DNA of 7,761 nt from Bacteroidota bacterium (GTDB taxonomy: Bacteria > Bacteroidota > Bacteroidia > Flavobacteriales > Weeksellaceae), in assembly GCA_023422635.1 (NCBI GenBank), contig JAFAGO010000017.1, positions 1 through 7,761 of the forward strand, in the 5' to 3' direction. Every line of letters begins with the position of its first letter. Position 1 is the first letter of the stretch. The notes under the pieces were generated by a model, which did not search any database, was not told the DNA's origin, and saw nothing but the letters and a program-made list of their open reading frames with translations. This document shows, one piece after another, positions 6,254 to 7,761 of the stretch. The position numbers and the translations under genes are program-made.

Positions 6254-7744
6254 ATGCAGCAAAACGATTCTCGTTTCCGTAATCTTCCTTTATTCGCCGC
6301 ACTAAGTATTGTGCTTTTAAAACTTCCTTTTTTGTGGACGCATCATATTCAAGAAGATGCATTTATTACGTGGCGTGTGGCACAAAATCTATTGGATTAT
6401 GGCGTGATTGGCTTTAACGGCGATACTAAAATTTCAGCATCTACTACTCATTTGTATGTGTTTGTTTCATGGTTTTTTAATTTGATTTTTGGTAAGGAAC
6501 ATTTTATCTATCCATTACTGATTTTTAATTCTGTTCTCTTTACAGCAGGAAGTTTTTTACTTTCCAAATTAGTTTTAAAAAATCCGGTGTTGCAAGCAAT
6601 TTTCATTGTGTTTTTTGGATTGCTTCCGCCATCGATCAAAATCTCCATTCTTGGGATGGAATACGGAATTCTCTTCTTCCTGGAAATGGCGCTTCTGTAC
6701 TTTGGATTTCAGAAATCGAAAATTTGGGCGCAAATCGTGTTTCCGATTTTGATTCTTTTTACCCGAATTGATACCGCTATTTTCTTGGGAATTGTTTTTC
6801 TCGTGGATGTTTTTTGGAACAAAAAAATAAAATGGTTTTATGTTTTAGGAGGAATCCTTGGCGTAATTACCGTGGTGAGTTTTAACGCGATTTATTTTAA
6901 CGAATTTGTGAATAACACCATTGTTGCGAAAAAACTTCGGTACGACCAAGAATTCTCATCGCGCTTAAATTGGATTTATTTCAATAAAAATTGGGGAAAT
7001 TTTTGGGGAATGCTAAAACTTCCGGGAGATTTTAATCCATTCACCGTTTTGATTTTGCTCTTTGAATTGGTTTGTTTTGTTTTCTTGGTTCGTCAAAAAA
7101 AGCAACGCAATTATTTTCTGTGGATTATTTTCCTTTTTGGTTGGGTAAAACAAGCGATTTTTATTTCGCAGAAAAGTTATTTCGATTGGTATTATTGGGT
7201 GCCTCAAATTTTGCTTTTTGTTCCGGTTTTAATTTTTGTATTGGAACAGAAAAAACGTAAAGCGCTTTGGATTTCCCTTTTATTCATTGTGTATATTGTA
7301 CCAATGTTGGTGTTTCAAACCGTACATTCCATCGCGACAGGAAATGGAGAATGGAATTACAGAAGATCGATTGGATTGTTTTTAAACAACTACGAAAAAG
7401 ATAAAAATCAGTGGGTTTTGTTGGAACCTGCAGGATTTATTCCCTATTATTCACATCTGAAAACCATTGATGAAGTTGGGTTGGTGGATAAAGAAATACA
7501 GAAAGAAATCATTAAGGATAAACCCAATTATTGGATCAATACCGTAAAAAATCGTCAACCGAAATACTTGCTTTCCTATGAAAATTTATTTGAAGGAAAA
7601 AATGGAGTTTACTATCAACAGCATTACAAACTGATCAAAGAATTTAGAATTAAAAAATACCTGAATAGCGATAATCCGCTGCTTGAAAAAATTTACCATT
7701 TAAAACCTTCGGGAACAGATTATAATCTTTATGAGAGAAAGTGA
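6254..7744 (+). CDS. GT-C-fold membrane glycosyltransferase, AftB-like
   Basis: A 496-residue polytopic membrane protein. The ATG at 6254 is chosen because an in-frame TTG at 6221 lies inside the preceding terminator and upstream of the predicted transcription start. About ten hydrophobic segments fall between residues 11 and 358, followed by a soluble C-terminal part of about 135 residues. The first extracytoplasmic loop holds EDAFITWRVAQNL (34-46) and GFNGD (53-57), the catalytic-Asp pattern of AftB-like GT-C enzymes (usually DDAFI..RYA.NL..G.G..N). Other family-like blocks are GMEYGILF (134-141), FTRIDTAIF (169-177), NEFVNNTIVAKK (216-227) and EPAGFIPYYS (391-400). Such enzymes transfer a sugar from a polyprenyl-phosphate donor at the periplasmic face. 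The acceptor (glycan, lipid or protein) is unknown. The Bacteroidota member need not use arabinose. It has its own promoter but sits behind another GT-C enzyme, so the two may serve related glycosylation steps. Confidence 0.85.
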   Translation: MQQNDSRFRNLPLFAALSIVLLKLPFLWTHHIQEDAFITWRVAQNLLDYGVIGFNGDTKISASTTHLYVFVSWFFNLIFGKEHFIYPLLIFNSVLFTAGSFLLSKLVLKNPVLQAIFIVFFGLLPPSIKISILGMEYGILFFLEMALLYFGFQKSKIWAQIVFPILILFTRIDTAIFLGIVFLVDVFWNKKIKWFYVLGGILGVITVVSFNAIYFNEFVNNTIVAKKLRYDQEFSSRLNWIYFNKNWGNFWGMLKLPGDFNPFTVLILLFELVCFVFLVRQKKQRNYFLWIIFLFGWVKQAIFISQKSYFDWYYWVPQILLFVPVLIFVLEQKKRKALWISLLFIVYIVPMLVFQTVHSIATGNGEWNYRRSIGLFLNNYEKDKNQWVLLEPAGFIPYYSHLKTIDEVGLVDKEIQKEIIKDKPNYWINTVKNRQPKYLLSYENLFEGKNGVYYQQHYKLIKEFRIKKYLNSDNPLLEKIYHLKPSGTDYNLYERK

Positions 7745-7746
7745 TT

Positions 7747-7760
7747 TTAGAAGTTAGAAG
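7747..7760 (+). repeat. Two tandem copies of TTAGAAG at the right edge
   Basis: TTAGAAG occurs at 7747-7753 and again at 7754-7760, and the next base, T, would begin a third copy. The array starts two bases after the stop codon and leaves the window. Only two units are visible, so an intergenic heptamer repeat is suggested, not shown. Confidence 0.35.
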
Positions 7761-7761
7761 T

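Overview
The window looks like a chromosomal stretch from a member of the Bacteroidota, most likely class Flavobacteriia (a Chryseobacterium/Weeksellaceae-like genome would fit). The DNA is AT-rich, there are no Shine-Dalgarno sequences before the starts, the promoter-like sites match the Bacteroidota TTTG/TAnnTTTG pattern, and all four proteins resemble families typical of this group. The assignment rests on reading the sequence, not on a database search.

Left half (1-2390), both genes on the minus strand. The upstream gene (1353-2390) is a complete fold-type II PLP enzyme of the cysteine synthase/cystathionine beta-synthase group. The downstream gene (1244 to the left edge, 3' end cut off) is an alpha-oxoamine synthase of the serine-palmitoyltransferase-like group. 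In Flavobacteriia an enzyme of this second type, cysteate fatty-acyltransferase, makes the backbone of capnine-type sulfonolipids. A cysteine-synthase-like enzyme can supply the cysteate. The pair is therefore a good candidate for the first two steps of sulfonolipid synthesis. A strong intergenic hairpin and a separate -7-like box suggest two transcripts, or one transcript with read-through.

Middle (2391-2654): a 264-base divergent control region with a promoter-like site for each direction, a perfect 10-bp palindrome and an imperfect inverted repeat.

Right half (2655-7744), both genes on the plus strand. The first encodes a very large (1167 aa) DUF2723/GT117-type membrane protein, related to protein O-mannosyltransferases, with a long soluble C-terminal part containing TPR-like helices. 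The second encodes a 496 aa GT-C-fold membrane glycosyltransferase with AftB-like motifs. Between them lies a near-ideal intrinsic terminator whose downstream arm contains the -33 element of a consensus promoter for the second gene. Both enzymes should use lipid-linked sugars at the periplasmic face of the inner membrane, so a role in periplasmic or surface glycosylation is likely; acceptors and sugars cannot be read from sequence.

No RNA genes, insertion sequences, CRISPR arrays or phage genes were seen. The region looks like core genome. The most interesting content is the putative sulfonolipid pair and the two glycosyltransferases, which act on different parts of the same cell envelope.
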